Shown in pieces: positions 19,308-27,570 of a DNA stretch of 64,000 nt. How positions within the stretch are numbered: position 1 is the stretch's first letter; each line of letters begins with the position of its first letter. A program made the translations under genes and the position numbers. Origin of the DNA: Blastocatellia bacterium. Its GTDB lineage: Bacteria; Acidobacteriota; Blastocatellia; HR10; J050. The stretch is from the NCBI GenBank assembly GCA_025054955.1, contig JANWZE010000025.1, positions 62,001-126,000 on the forward strand, in the 5' to 3' direction. Below the pieces are notes generated by a model. The model searched no databases, was not told the origin of the DNA, and saw only the letters and a list, made by a program, of their open reading frames with translations.

Positions 19308-20946
19308 AGACCGTCGCTCGTGTGCCCGATGCATGTTGTTGCCTCTGGTTCATGACAGCTTCCATGACATCGCGCAAAATATGCACGAGCAAATCGGCCT
19401 CGCGTTGACGCTGATCAACGGTCCCAAAGAGGCGAATGGATCGTTCACCTGTCCCCAGCAGATGCAAGCCATGCAGAAACGCTTGGTAAACGACAGCCTC
19501 TTGAATCTCTTTTGAGGGCACATCAAACGCATTCATTTGACCAACGCCGCGCACATTGGTGACCAGCGCTTCGCCGGGATAGCGCGCCTCCAACTGCTCG
19601 GCCATTTCGCACAAACGGCGACGTAGGTACTCACCGGCCTGTTTGGCATTGTCTGCGTAGGGCCGTCCGAGCGCCGGATCAATTTGCTTGAGCTCTTGCA
19701 AGGTATAGGCAGCCATGGCCAGACTGAGCAAGTTGCCTTCCGGCCATGTCCCTGAGAACTTACCGCCCGGCCAATCTTCAAGCAGCCAACGCTGCGTCAC
19801 TGCTGCGCCGACATGCAGCGGCTTGGCGAACGTCATGATGTCAGGCTTCAGGTGCGGGTAGCGCCGATACCAATGGCTCATGGCGCTGAACTCACCGGTG
19901 CGATACAGGCCGGCTTGCACTTCGTCTGAAATCAGACATACGCCCTTGGCGCGATAGCAACCCAGAAACTCGTTCAACGCGCGCAGCAATCCATCGTCAG
20001 GGATGACATAGCCGCCTTCACCCTGAATCGGCTCCATGATGACGAAGCTGAGCAGATCAATCGGAATTTTTCGCTGATCCACCACGCGACGCAGTTGGCC
20101 AGTGGTAATGAGCTGCTCAAGCGGCGTCGTTTCAATGTGCCGGTTGAAATCAACTGTCGCATCGTATGGCAAGTGGATGACGTAAGGAATCGCCTGATAG
20201 CCTTCTTTTTGAACACGCTTGCTCATGGACATGGTATGCGTTGATCCGGTGCGACCGTGAAACGCCCCATGAAAGGCGATGACATAAAACGGATAATTCG
20301 ACCACAGGTCATCCACATGCGGCCTGACTTTGACGATTCCCAGTTGCTCACACATGCGGGCGTACAACCGCTCGCCAAGTTGCGCGTGGACCTGGCGAAA
20401 CTTGTTAAACATGGCGATCTTGGCAGCATTCTCGTTAGCCTCGGTGCCAGCGTTGCTGAAGTTCGTCATAAACTCAACGCCATAGGCGTCCCGAGCATAT
20501 TGATTGAGCAGCGCGGCTACATCTTGTGACGCTGGCGCGCCATGCCGCGAAACAAAGAAAAAATCGGTGCCCGCACCGATGAAGCCGGCTAACACTTGTC
20601 CGAGTCGTTGGAGCTTAGGAAAGATGGCAGGATGATTGTAGCCAAAAACAGCATGTGTTCCGACATTGAGCGCCGTATCAAAAAAGAGGTTGTCGCCCAG
20701 CCCGCTGATGAACGGACCAATGGCAATATGAGTTGGGTCGAGAATGGCTGGAAAATCAGGATGCGTTGTGGCAATCACCTCAGCCTGATGCTGGCGCATA
20801 ATGGCTGTAGCCGTCGGGCCGAGTAACTCGTCGCGGTCCACACGCACATTGAGGCGACCTCGCTGATAACGCTGCTGCGTGAACGGATTGATAAAAGTAG
20901 CCGTATCGGCTTCATTTTCGCGGATGTTTGTTGCATAGATATTCAT
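19306..20946 (-). CDS. Class III PLP-dependent aminotransferase
   Basis: The 546-residue product transfers an amino group between an omega-amino compound or amino acid and a keto acid, using pyridoxal phosphate. The cofactor lysine is probably Lys375 in TFAKPLHVGA. Other family signatures are NFSNAGTEANENAAKIA, the AFHGAFHGRTGST block, EPIQGEGGYVIPDDGLL and LISDEVQAGLYRTG. It is about 100 residues longer than typical members, mostly as an N-terminal extension. The lysine motif differs from the common class III F-G-K-K/T-F-S-K pattern. ATG 20946 is preceded by GGAGG; an upstream frame extension to 21003 is ignored. It is the last gene of the minus-strand arm of the carbamoyl cluster. Substrate cannot be read; ornithine, lysine, acetylornithine or a diamine are options. 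Confidence 0.85.
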   Translation of the reverse strand: MNIYATNIRENEADTATFINPFTQQRYQRGRLNVRVDRDELLGPTATAIMRQHQAEVIATTHPDFPAILDPTHIAIGPFISGLGDNLFFDTALNVGTHAVFGYNHPAIFPKLQRLGQVLAGFIGAGTDFFFVSRHGAPASQDVAALLNQYARDAYGVEFMTNFSNAGTEANENAAKIAMFNKFRQVHAQLGERLYARMCEQLGIVKVRPHVDDLWSNYPFYVIAFHGAFHGRTGSTHTMSMSKRVQKEGYQAIPYVIHLPYDATVDFNRHIETTPLEQLITTGQLRRVVDQRKIPIDLLSFVIMEPIQGEGGYVIPDDGLLRALNEFLGCYRAKGVCLISDEVQAGLYRTGEFSAMSHWYRRYPHLKPDIMTFAKPLHVGAAVTQRWLLEDWPGGKFSGTWPEGNLLSLAMAAYTLQELKQIDPALGRPYADNAKQAGEYLRRRLCEMAEQLEARYPGEALVTNVRGVGQMNAFDVPSKEIQEAVVYQAFLHGLHLLGTGERSIRLFGTVDQRQREADLLVHILRDVMEAVMNQRQQHASGTRATV

Positions 20947-21042
20947 TCGTTGAAACCTCCAGATTCTGTTGCACTCATGCGCTACGACGCAGCGCCGACC
21001 CACAAGCCGGCTCGACCGCGCAACGCCTCGCTTGGCGTCCGC

Positions 21043-21969
21043 TCAGCTCATCAGATGGCGCAGTTGCTTCTCTCGGCCTCGGTGAATCAACGCTTGGCAG
21101 AGAAAATTTTCAAAGATGATTCGCCCATCACGACTTTCCACCCGATGGTTCCAAAATTCCGGTCGCTTGTTCCAATCCTCAAACGATTTCTCGATATGGA
21201 ACTGGACAGTGTAGATCAGTTGACCGTCCGTGCGTTTGACCATCGCCTGAATTTCACAGAGATAGCTTCTGGCTAAATTGACGAAGCCATCCGGCACGCG
21301 ATCCACCTTCAGCGCATGATTCTGCCACACCTTGAGCACCCATGTTCCCGAACCTGACCCGTGATGATGATGGCCATTGCCGTTCTGCAGCGGCTGGCCA
21401 TCGCGCGGCTTCCACCGGCCCGCTCCGGCGAACAACGGATCGGGCCGCAGTATCTTCACAAACCGATACTGATACTCAACAACTCGCTGCTTCCGCTTCT
21501 CCCATTGACGTTTTCCGTCCAACGTCAGCACCTCAGCGCCAAACATCATGCCAATCAGTTGATGCCCGCCACAAATGCCGAGAATCGGGATGTCTGTCGT
21601 GCGGACAATGTCGCCGAACCGATCAAACAACCGAGGATTATAGAAATCAAAATCGCTCAGCGTGCCACTCAGTACGATGGCATCGGGAGCAAAGTCCTTC
21701 AATAGGGCTTGACTCACTTCAGACAAATGAACGACGCGCACGACCGGATGACGAACCAGTTGCTTGACATTGGTCACAATGTTAGCCAACGCCAAGCCGG
21801 CAATCGTCCGTTCTCCTTTCAGCCAATGACCGGCGCGAAAGCCCGGCAAGCTTCGGACCAGAGGCGACAGATCAGACATCTGACGATGCAGGTTATCAAC
21901 GACCAACACGCGCATGTATTGAATCCTGGCCTTGACTGGTTCCACCACTTCACTGTCTGCGGCTCTCAT
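21043..21969 (-). CDS. Class I glutamine amidotransferase-like protein
   Basis: The product (308 residues from ATG 21969) has a GATase1 fold. The nucleophile cysteine sits in LGICGGHQLIG (Cys133 in this numbering) and a VQFHIEKS motif supplies the His and Glu of the triad; the usual proline after the His is isoleucine. A glycine-flanked histidine run (GNGHHHHGSGSG) interrupts the domain at about 21355-21390 and may bind metal. No synthase domain is fused, so it may feed ammonia to a partner or hydrolyse another gamma-glutamyl compound. Start choice: the promoter at 21980-22008 would begin transcription a few nt before ATG 21969; ATG 21915 has an AGGA sequence upstream and is the alternative (290 residues). 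Its neighbours suggest a nitrogen-transfer pathway. Confidence 0.72.
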   Translation of the reverse strand: MRAADSEVVEPVKARIQYMRVLVVDNLHRQMSDLSPLVRSLPGFRAGHWLKGERTIAGLALANIVTNVKQLVRHPVVRVVHLSEVSQALLKDFAPDAIVLSGTLSDFDFYNPRLFDRFGDIVRTTDIPILGICGGHQLIGMMFGAEVLTLDGKRQWEKRKQRVVEYQYRFVKILRPDPLFAGAGRWKPRDGQPLQNGNGHHHHGSGSGTWVLKVWQNHALKVDRVPDGFVNLARSYLCEIQAMVKRTDGQLIYTVQFHIEKSFEDWNKRPEFWNHRVESRDGRIIFENFLCQALIHRGREKQLRHLMS

Positions 21970-21979
21970 GACAATTTTT

Positions 21980-22008
21980 ATCATACTGACTACTGCCCCA
22001 GTGCACAA
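21980..22008 (-). promoter_or_regulatory. Internal promoter before the amidotransferase-like gene
   Basis: The minus strand reads TTGTGC (22008-22003), 17-bp spacer, TATGAT (21985-21980). Transcription would start near 21973, making ATG 21969 almost leaderless. It lets the amidotransferase and aminotransferase genes be expressed separately from the P-loop gene upstream. Confidence 0.5.
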
Positions 22009-22191
22009 GCTCTCTCCCCACGGGTTGGAAGCGGGCGCTGAAGCTGCCATGCGCTCATCATATCCGCTCACACACCGAGCGTCACACAGGTAACGGATGC
22101 GTGCGCCAAAAGCGCATGGCCGGCCTCCAGCAGCGTTGTCGGTCTATGCCCTCTCACGATGGCATGCGGTCATTCTAACGGCAGCAGCCGT

Positions 22192-23547
22192 TCAGGCGAG
22201 CGTCCGCCCACGGTTGCTGACAAGACCTCGGCGAATGAGAAAGCGTCGCAATTCCGTTTTCAAATCAGGTTGACCGATTTCCTGCACATCGTAGGAGACG
22301 CGTTGAGTTGGATGTTTGATCTTCATGATGCGCCTGAGGTCCACCGGCGTGCCGATCAATACCAAGTCGCATTCGGCGCGGTTAATGGTTCGTTCCAGGT
22401 CACGGATTTGGCGTTCGCCATATCCCATCGCTGGGATGACCGGCCCGCAGTGCGGATACTGAGCATACGTTTGGGCAATATCGCCGACAGCGAATGGGCG
22501 CGGGTCTACGATCTGTTTGGCGCCGAAGCGACGCGCAGCCAGAAAGGCAGCGCCATAAGGCATGCCCCCATGAGTGAGCGTCGGCCCGTCTTCTACGACC
22601 AGCACGCGTCGGCCATGGACGGCGCTCGCGTCCTCGATTGTCAACGGCATGGCTGCTTCGATCACGGTGGCTGTGGGGTTATACACTCGGATATTCTCCC
22701 GAATCCGCTCAGTTGCCGAAGGGTCAGCCGTCGTCACTTTGTTGATAATGATGAGCTGTGCCCGCAAGAAATTGACTTCGCCGGGAAAGTACGTGCGTTC
22801 GTGATCAGGCCGATGCGGATCCACCAAGACGATTTCGAGGTCTGGCACAAAGAACGGCGTATCATTATTGCCGCCATCCCATACGATCACGTCCGCTTCG
22901 GATTCAGCTTGTCGCAGGATTTTCTCATAATCAACGCCGGCATAGACGATAACGCCGTTGTTAATATGCGGTTCATATTCCTCCATCTCTTCAATGGTGC
23001 AATGGTGCTTCCTCAAATCGGCCAGCGTCTGAAACCGTTGAACGATTTGCTTGCGCAAATCGCCGTAGGGCATCGGATGGCGCACGGCCACAACGCGCAA
23101 TCCTTGCTCTTTGAGAAGGCGGCAAACTTTACGGCTCGTCGGGCTCTTGCCGCAGCCGGTACGCACTGCGCAAATCGAGATCACCGGCTTGCTGGAGGCC
23201 AGCATGGTCGCTCGCGCGCCCAACAAACGAAAATCAGCGCCGTGACGAATGCAGCGCGCAGCCAGATGCATGACTGTCTCGTGCGACACATCGCTGTAAG
23301 AAAAAATGACCTGATCAATGGCATGCTTAGCGATCAATGCCTCCAGCTCCGATTCCGGATAAATGGGAATGCCGCGCGGATAAAGCGAGCCGGCCAACTC
23401 ACGTGGATATTTTCGATCTTCGATATGAGGAATTTGCGCGGCAGTAAATGCGACAACGTGGTACGCCGGATTATCACGAAAAACGACGTTGAAATTATGA
23501 AAATCGCGTCCGGCCGCTCCAAGAATGAGGACCTTGGTTTTATTCAT
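22192..23547 (-). CDS. Cyclic 2,3-diphosphoglycerate synthetase-like P-loop NTPase
   Basis: The 451-residue product starts with a Rossmann-like domain (KVLILGAAGRDFHNFNVVF). A P-loop follows at about residues 127-135 (AVRTGCGKS), with downstream motifs VWDGGNNDTPFF and IIINKVTTAD that resemble nucleotide-binding GTPases. This architecture matches the family named after the cyclic 2,3-diphosphoglycerate synthetase of methanogens, which closes an intramolecular phosphoanhydride with ATP. Homologues in bacteria are widespread but of unproven function, and this bacterium is unlikely to make the archaeal thermoprotectant. AGGAGGG lies just before ATG 23547. It is divergent from carbamate kinase. 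An equally long antisense frame exists but has no recognisable motifs. Family call good, reaction unknown. Confidence 0.8.
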   Translation of the reverse strand: MNKTKVLILGAAGRDFHNFNVVFRDNPAYHVVAFTAAQIPHIEDRKYPRELAGSLYPRGIPIYPESELEALIAKHAIDQVIFSYSDVSHETVMHLAARCIRHGADFRLLGARATMLASSKPVISICAVRTGCGKSPTSRKVCRLLKEQGLRVVAVRHPMPYGDLRKQIVQRFQTLADLRKHHCTIEEMEEYEPHINNGVIVYAGVDYEKILRQAESEADVIVWDGGNNDTPFFVPDLEIVLVDPHRPDHERTYFPGEVNFLRAQLIIINKVTTADPSATERIRENIRVYNPTATVIEAAMPLTIEDASAVHGRRVLVVEDGPTLTHGGMPYGAAFLAARRFGAKQIVDPRPFAVGDIAQTYAQYPHCGPVIPAMGYGERQIRDLERTINRAECDLVLIGTPVDLRRIMKIKHPTQRVSYDVQEIGQPDLKTELRRFLIRRGLVSNRGRTLA

Positions 23548-23783
23548 AACGCCCTCCTATGACGCTCAATTGCTGAGTGCTTCATGTTATTAGCCCGTCG
23601 GTGGCGCGCACCGCCCACGATAGTCTCTTGCAAGCCGGAAATGGCTCGATCATAGGTCGCTCTCCGATGTGCCAGCCATGCTGCAATAACCAATGGATGG
23701 TGGCCGTTGAAAGATCAATCAGACGACGGAAGCGTTAATATATGCATCGGGCTGACACAGTGCAAGCTGATGAGGAACCTCAT

Positions 23784-23812
23784 TTGCCCCTGTTGAGGCA
23801 GTTTGTTATGAT
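23784..23812 (+). promoter_or_regulatory. Promoter of the carbamate kinase operon
   Basis: TTGCCC (23784-23789), 17-bp spacer, TATGAT (23807-23812). Transcription would begin near 23819, only about 10 nt before ATG 23829, which has no Shine-Dalgarno. The rest of the 23548-23783 divergent gap shows no other clear element. Confidence 0.5.
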
Positions 23813-23828
23813 TGCTTGCGTCTACAGT

Positions 23829-24776
23829 ATGTCAGAAAAAATTCTCATTGCGCTTGGCGGCAACGCGCTGATTAAACCTCATCAAGCCGGAACGATTGAC
23901 GAGCAATTGGCGAATCTGGCAGCCGGCTTGGACGGCATTGTTGAGTTGGTTGAGCGTGGGCATCAACTGGTCATCACACATGGAAACGGTCCGCAGGTAG
24001 GCAATATCCTACTGCGCGTAGAGGCGGCGCGTGGTCAGGCCTACGATTTGCCCTTGGACGTGTGTGTAGCCCAATCGCAGGGAGAGTTGGGTTACCTGAT
24101 CCAACAATCATTGCAAAACGCGCTGCTACGGCGCGGGCTGAAACGACCGGTGGTCTCGGTGATCTCACAGGTGATCGTCTCAGAAGATGAGCTACGTTGG
24201 CAAAAACCAACAAAGCCCATCGGGCCGTTTTACACCGAAGGGCAGGCGCAATTACTAAAGAAGCAAGGATACAGTATGGTGCAAGATGCCGGCCGTGGCT
24301 ACCGTCGTGTGGTGCGCTCGCCGGCGCCACTTGCTATTGTCGAGCAGGACGTCATCAAGATGTTGTTTGAGCAAGGCGTCATTGTCATTGCTGTCGGCGG
24401 TGGGGGCATCCCCGTCACAATGAATGCTAACGGCTATCTGCGCGGCGTGGCGGCGGTGGTGGATAAAGACCTGGCATCGGCTACGCTGGCCAACGCCATT
24501 GGCGCCGACAAGATCATGGACCTGACGTCGGTGGAGAAAGTCAAACTCAATTATGGTAAACCCAACGAACGTGACCTGGATCGTCTGACGACCTCAGAAG
24601 CCAAACGGTACTTGGCCGATGGGCAATTCCCGCGCGGCAGCATGGGACCGAAGATCGAAGCCTCCATTCAGTTCTTGGAACATGGTGGGCAACGGGTGAT
24701 CATTTCCACGCTGGAAAAGCTGATCGAAGCCTTCGATGGCACAACGGGCACACATGTGTATCCCGATCCTATTTAG
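23829..24776 (+). CDS. arcC: Carbamate kinase
   Basis: Carbamate kinase interconverts carbamoyl phosphate + ADP with carbamate + ATP, either harvesting ATP from citrulline breakdown or making carbamoyl phosphate. The 315-residue product is the normal length and carries the amino-acid-kinase motifs ALGGNAL (residues 7-13), ITHGNGPQVGN, VAVGGGGIPV and AVVDKDLAS. I chose ATG 23829; an in-frame ATG at 23742 would add 29 residues with no family similarity and lies upstream of the promoter. The carbamoyltransferase starts 12 nt downstream behind AGGAGG. No arginine deiminase or arginine/ornithine antiporter gene is in this window, so a standard deiminase pathway is not complete here. Confidence 0.95.
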   Translation: MSEKILIALGGNALIKPHQAGTIDEQLANLAAGLDGIVELVERGHQLVITHGNGPQVGNILLRVEAARGQAYDLPLDVCVAQSQGELGYLIQQSLQNALLRRGLKRPVVSVISQVIVSEDELRWQKPTKPIGPFYTEGQAQLLKKQGYSMVQDAGRGYRRVVRSPAPLAIVEQDVIKMLFEQGVIVIAVGGGGIPVTMNANGYLRGVAAVVDKDLASATLANAIGADKIMDLTSVEKVKLNYGKPNERDLDRLTTSEAKRYLADGQFPRGSMGPKIEASIQFLEHGGQRVIISTLEKLIEAFDGTTGTHVYPDPI

Positions 24777-24788
24777 GAGGAACAGGTC

Positions 24789-25721
24789 ATGAATCATCTG
24801 GTGAGTCTCAAGGATTGGCCGGCATCGCTCATTCAAGAAGTGATTCGTCATGGTTTGCGGGTGAAGCGCCATCCGGCCAAATTCTCGCAGGCGATGCGTG
24901 GCAGAACGCTGCTGATGCTGTTTGAAAAACCATCGCTGCGAACCCGCGTCTCGTTTGAGGTCGGCATGGAGCAGATGGGCGGCCACGCGATCTATTACGA
25001 CTTGAGCGCCTCGCCGGCCGGCAAAGGCAAGGAAAGCATCGCCGATCTGGCCCGCACCGTCTCCCGCTATGTAGACATCATCATGGCACGCACGTTCGAG
25101 CACGCCACGATTGAGGAGCTAGCCCGCTATGCCACCGTGCCGGTGATCAATGGACTGAGCAACTTCTCTCATCCATGTCAAATTCTGGGCGACTTGATGA
25201 CCCTCAAGGAAAAGAAAAAAAAGCTGAAGGGCCTCAAGCTGGCATATCTGGGCGACGCTCACAATAATGTGACCCATTCACTATTGTTCGCCTGCCCCAA
25301 AGTGGGCGTGTCGGTAAGCATCGGTTGCCCCAAAGGGGCCGTCTATGAACCTCACCCTGACGTCTTGGCGGCGGCTCGTCACTGGGCAGCAGCCGCAGGA
25401 ACCGCCGTCGAGATTCATCATCAGGCAACCCGCGCCGTGGCGGATGCCGACGTTGTCTATACTGACTCGTGGATGAGTTATCACATCCCCGAACACGAGC
25501 GCGAAAAACGCTATGCCGCGCTGGCTCCCTTTCAAGTCACGTCCGCGCTGATGCGCCGCGCTAAACCTGATGCAGTGTTCATGCACTGCCTGCCGGCTCA
25601 GCGCGGCGTCGAGCAAACTGCCGAGGTCATTGACGGACCGCAAAGCATCGTGTTCGATCAGGCAGAAAATCGCCTTCATATTCAGAAAGCCATCATTTTG
25701 AAACTGCTGGGAGTGTTGTGA
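24789..25721 (+). CDS. Ornithine carbamoyltransferase-like enzyme with altered substrate loop
   Basis: The 310-residue product keeps the carbamoyl-phosphate site: S49-L-R-T-R (usually STRTR), the HPCQILGD motif and the H266-C-L-P motif with following A-x-R-G. The ornithine-binding loop, normally D-x-W-x-S-M-G, reads D226-S-W-M-S-Y-H, so Met and Gly are replaced by Tyr and His. The overall length and remaining motifs fit ornithine carbamoyltransferase better than aspartate carbamoyltransferase. It makes citrulline (or a carbamoylated analogue) from carbamoyl phosphate, or runs in reverse to feed carbamate kinase upstream. AGGAGG precedes the ATG. The loop change suggests a different or extended amine substrate; plain OTC remains possible. 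Confidence 0.85.
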   Translation: MNHLVSLKDWPASLIQEVIRHGLRVKRHPAKFSQAMRGRTLLMLFEKPSLRTRVSFEVGMEQMGGHAIYYDLSASPAGKGKESIADLARTVSRYVDIIMARTFEHATIEELARYATVPVINGLSNFSHPCQILGDLMTLKEKKKKLKGLKLAYLGDAHNNVTHSLLFACPKVGVSVSIGCPKGAVYEPHPDVLAAARHWAAAAGTAVEIHHQATRAVADADVVYTDSWMSYHIPEHEREKRYAALAPFQVTSALMRRAKPDAVFMHCLPAQRGVEQTAEVIDGPQSIVFDQAENRLHIQKAIILKLLGVL

Positions 25722-26458
25722 TGGCATCGCCGAAATCAATCGGTCAACCAATCATTGAACCGTTGATGGCACACATCCCCGGCGGCTGGTTCCTGATGGG
25801 AAGCGACGTCGGAGCAGACAATGAACGCCCTGTGCATCACGTGTGGGTGGATGCGTTCGAGTTAGGCATCTATCAAGTCACCAACCGAGAGTATCAGTGC
25901 TTCGTTCAAGCGACCGGCTACATGCCTCCTCCTTTTTGGCGAGACGCCGCGTTTTCTCATCCACAGCAGCCGGTTGTTGGCATCAGTTGGTTTGATGCCG
26001 TTGCCTATTGTCAGTGGCTCAGTCAACAAACCGGACGACCGTTCCGGCTCCCAACCGAAGCCGAATGGGAACGCGCGGCGCGCGGTGGACAAGAGGGTTT
26101 GTTGTATCCCTGGGGGGATGATCCACCCCAGTCGCTACCCGATTATTATCGCCGATGGCGCAACGGGCCGGAGATCGTGGGCTTGTCGGCGCCCAACGGT
26201 TATGGCCTCTTCAACATGGGCGAGAATGTTCACGAATGGTGTTCGGATTGGTACGACCCAACTTACTACGCCAGATCACCGGAGAAAAATCCTATCGGCC
26301 CGCCAAGCGGCACACGTCGCGCCTCGCGCGGCGGCTCCTGGCGTCATCACATCAAAGTCAGCCGCTCGGCGGCCCGCAGCAGCATCCCGCCGCACTTTCG
26401 CTACAACGATTATGGATTCCGCATCGCCTGCTCAAAGACGCAGAACCTGCGCGCATGA
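25721..26458 (+). CDS. Formylglycine-generating-enzyme-like protein without catalytic cysteines
   Basis: The 245-residue product is a compact FGE-sulfatase (SUMF1-type) domain: IPGGWFLMGSD at the start, QVTNREYQCF, PVVGISWFDAVAYCQWL, RLPTEAEWERAARGG, NVHEWCSDWY and a final RRASRGGSWRHH...AARSS. True formylglycine-generating enzymes have two catalytic cysteines in the region after RGGS; here the matching stretch has none, so oxidation of a sulfatase cysteine is unlikely. Related cysteine-free members serve other oxidations or ligand binding. ATG 25721 overlaps the previous TGA by one base (TGATG), so translation is coupled to the carbamoyltransferase. No sulfatase gene is in the window. Confidence 0.85.
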   Translation: MASPKSIGQPIIEPLMAHIPGGWFLMGSDVGADNERPVHHVWVDAFELGIYQVTNREYQCFVQATGYMPPPFWRDAAFSHPQQPVVGISWFDAVAYCQWLSQQTGRPFRLPTEAEWERAARGGQEGLLYPWGDDPPQSLPDYYRRWRNGPEIVGLSAPNGYGLFNMGENVHEWCSDWYDPTYYARSPEKNPIGPPSGTRRASRGGSWRHHIKVSRSAARSSIPPHFRYNDYGFRIACSKTQNLRA

Positions 26459-26466
26459 TGGCAATC

Positions 26467-26506
26467 GGGCTGCCTTTGACCGCTTGACTTGACCGAAAGG
26501 CAGCCC
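26467..26506 (+). promoter_or_regulatory. Long perfect hairpin before the polyketide synthase
   Basis: GGGCTGCCTTT (26467-26477) pairs perfectly with AAAGGCAGCCC (26496-26506), 11 bp with an 18-nt loop. No T-run follows. It ends 14 nt before ATG 26521, which lacks a Shine-Dalgarno, so it could be a processing site, a weak terminator or a translational control element. Confidence 0.5.
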
Positions 26507-26520
26507 CACAATTACCCGCC

Positions 26521-27570
26521 ATGCCACGCATCGTTTCCATCGCCACTGCTGTGCCGCCCTACCGCTATTCGCAAACGGAGCTGAAGCGTCATTATGCCAC
26601 GTTACATCGAGAGCACCCAGAAACACTAGCAGCCCTATCCATCTTTGATCATGCTGGGGTCGAATACAGGCACTTGAGCTTTCCTGTTGAATACTATCTG
26701 GCCGGACCATCGTATGAGCAGCGCAATGATGATTTTGTCAAACGGGCGCTCTCGTTGAGCGAACAAGCTATCGGCTCCTGCTTGCGTCAGGCTAACGTCG
26801 CGCCTGAGCAAGTCAGCCAGATTATCTCGGTGACGACAACCGGACTGGCCACGCCCAGCCTGGAAGCGATGTTGGTCGAACGTATTCCATTTTCACGAGA
26901 GGTCCAGCGAACACCGTTGTTCGGGGTCGGCTGCGCTGGCGGAGCGGTCGGACTGGCTCGCACAAGCCATTTGCTTCGCTCGTCGCCAAAGGATTTTGCC
27001 ATCTTGCTCTCCGTTGAACTCTGTGCGCAAACATTCATCGCCGCCGACCACAGCAAACTCGGTGTCGTGGCGGCCAGCTTGTTCGGCGATGGCGCTGCGG
27101 CTGCGTTGCTGGCCGGTGATAGCTCTCACCTTGACGGTCCATTGTGCGTGGGAGCGCAGAGCGTCTTGTTTCCCAACACACACGACATTATGGGATGGCG
27201 ATTCACCAGTGACGGCATGCAATTGGTCTTGTCGCCGCGATTGCCGGCGCTCGTCAAACGGGTGATGCCGCCAGTGATTCGTGATTTTCTCTCGATCCAT
27301 CATCGGTCACTGACCGATATACGGTTTTGGATATTCCATCCTGGCAGCCGGAAAGTGCTCGACGCGTATGAAGAATCACTCGAGCTCCAACCGCATCATC
27401 TTTACTGGTCACGCCACTTCCTTGGTGAGTATGGCAACCTTTCATCGGCGTCGGTTCTCTTCATTTTGCACGATGTGATGAGACGCGGGCAGCCGCAACG
27501 CGGCGACTATGGGCTTGTCGTAGGCGTCGGACCCGGCTTTAGCGCCGAATTGATTCTCCTGCAATGGTGA
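26521..27570 (+). CDS. Type III polyketide synthase (chalcone/stilbene synthase family)
   Basis: These homodimeric ketosynthases extend an acyl-CoA with malonyl-CoA units and cyclise the chain to alkylpyrones, alkylresorcinols or phloroglucinol-type rings. The 349-residue product has the full triad: Cys138 in GVGCAGGAVGL, His273 in WIFHPGSRKV and Asn306 in GEYGNLSSAS. The absence of acyl-carrier-protein-linked domains fits type III. Its stop overlaps the start of the flavoprotein gene, so both should act in one pathway. No methyltransferase is adjacent. The starter unit and ring type cannot be read from sequence. Confidence 0.93.
   Translation: MPRIVSIATAVPPYRYSQTELKRHYATLHREHPETLAALSIFDHAGVEYRHLSFPVEYYLAGPSYEQRNDDFVKRALSLSEQAIGSCLRQANVAPEQVSQIISVTTTGLATPSLEAMLVERIPFSREVQRTPLFGVGCAGGAVGLARTSHLLRSSPKDFAILLSVELCAQTFIAADHSKLGVVAASLFGDGAAAALLAGDSSHLDGPLCVGAQSVLFPNTHDIMGWRFTSDGMQLVLSPRLPALVKRVMPPVIRDFLSIHHRSLTDIRFWIFHPGSRKVLDAYEESLELQPHHLYWSRHFLGEYGNLSSASVLFILHDVMRRGQPQRGDYGLVVGVGPGFSAELILLQW

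Noticed and set aside
19306-20946. Specific naming as lysine 6-aminotransferase
   Set aside because: The cofactor-lysine motif and length differ from that family, so only the class III level is supported.
22159-23562. 467-codon plus-strand frame opposite the P-loop NTPase gene
   Set aside because: It is antisense to a gene with a clear P-loop and a good ribosome-binding site, and its translation has no recognisable motif.
23829-25721. Complete arginine deiminase pathway
   Set aside because: Carbamate kinase and a carbamoyltransferase are present, but no arginine deiminase or antiporter gene is in the window.
25721-26458. True formylglycine-generating enzyme
   Set aside because: The two catalytic cysteines are absent and no sulfatase gene is near.
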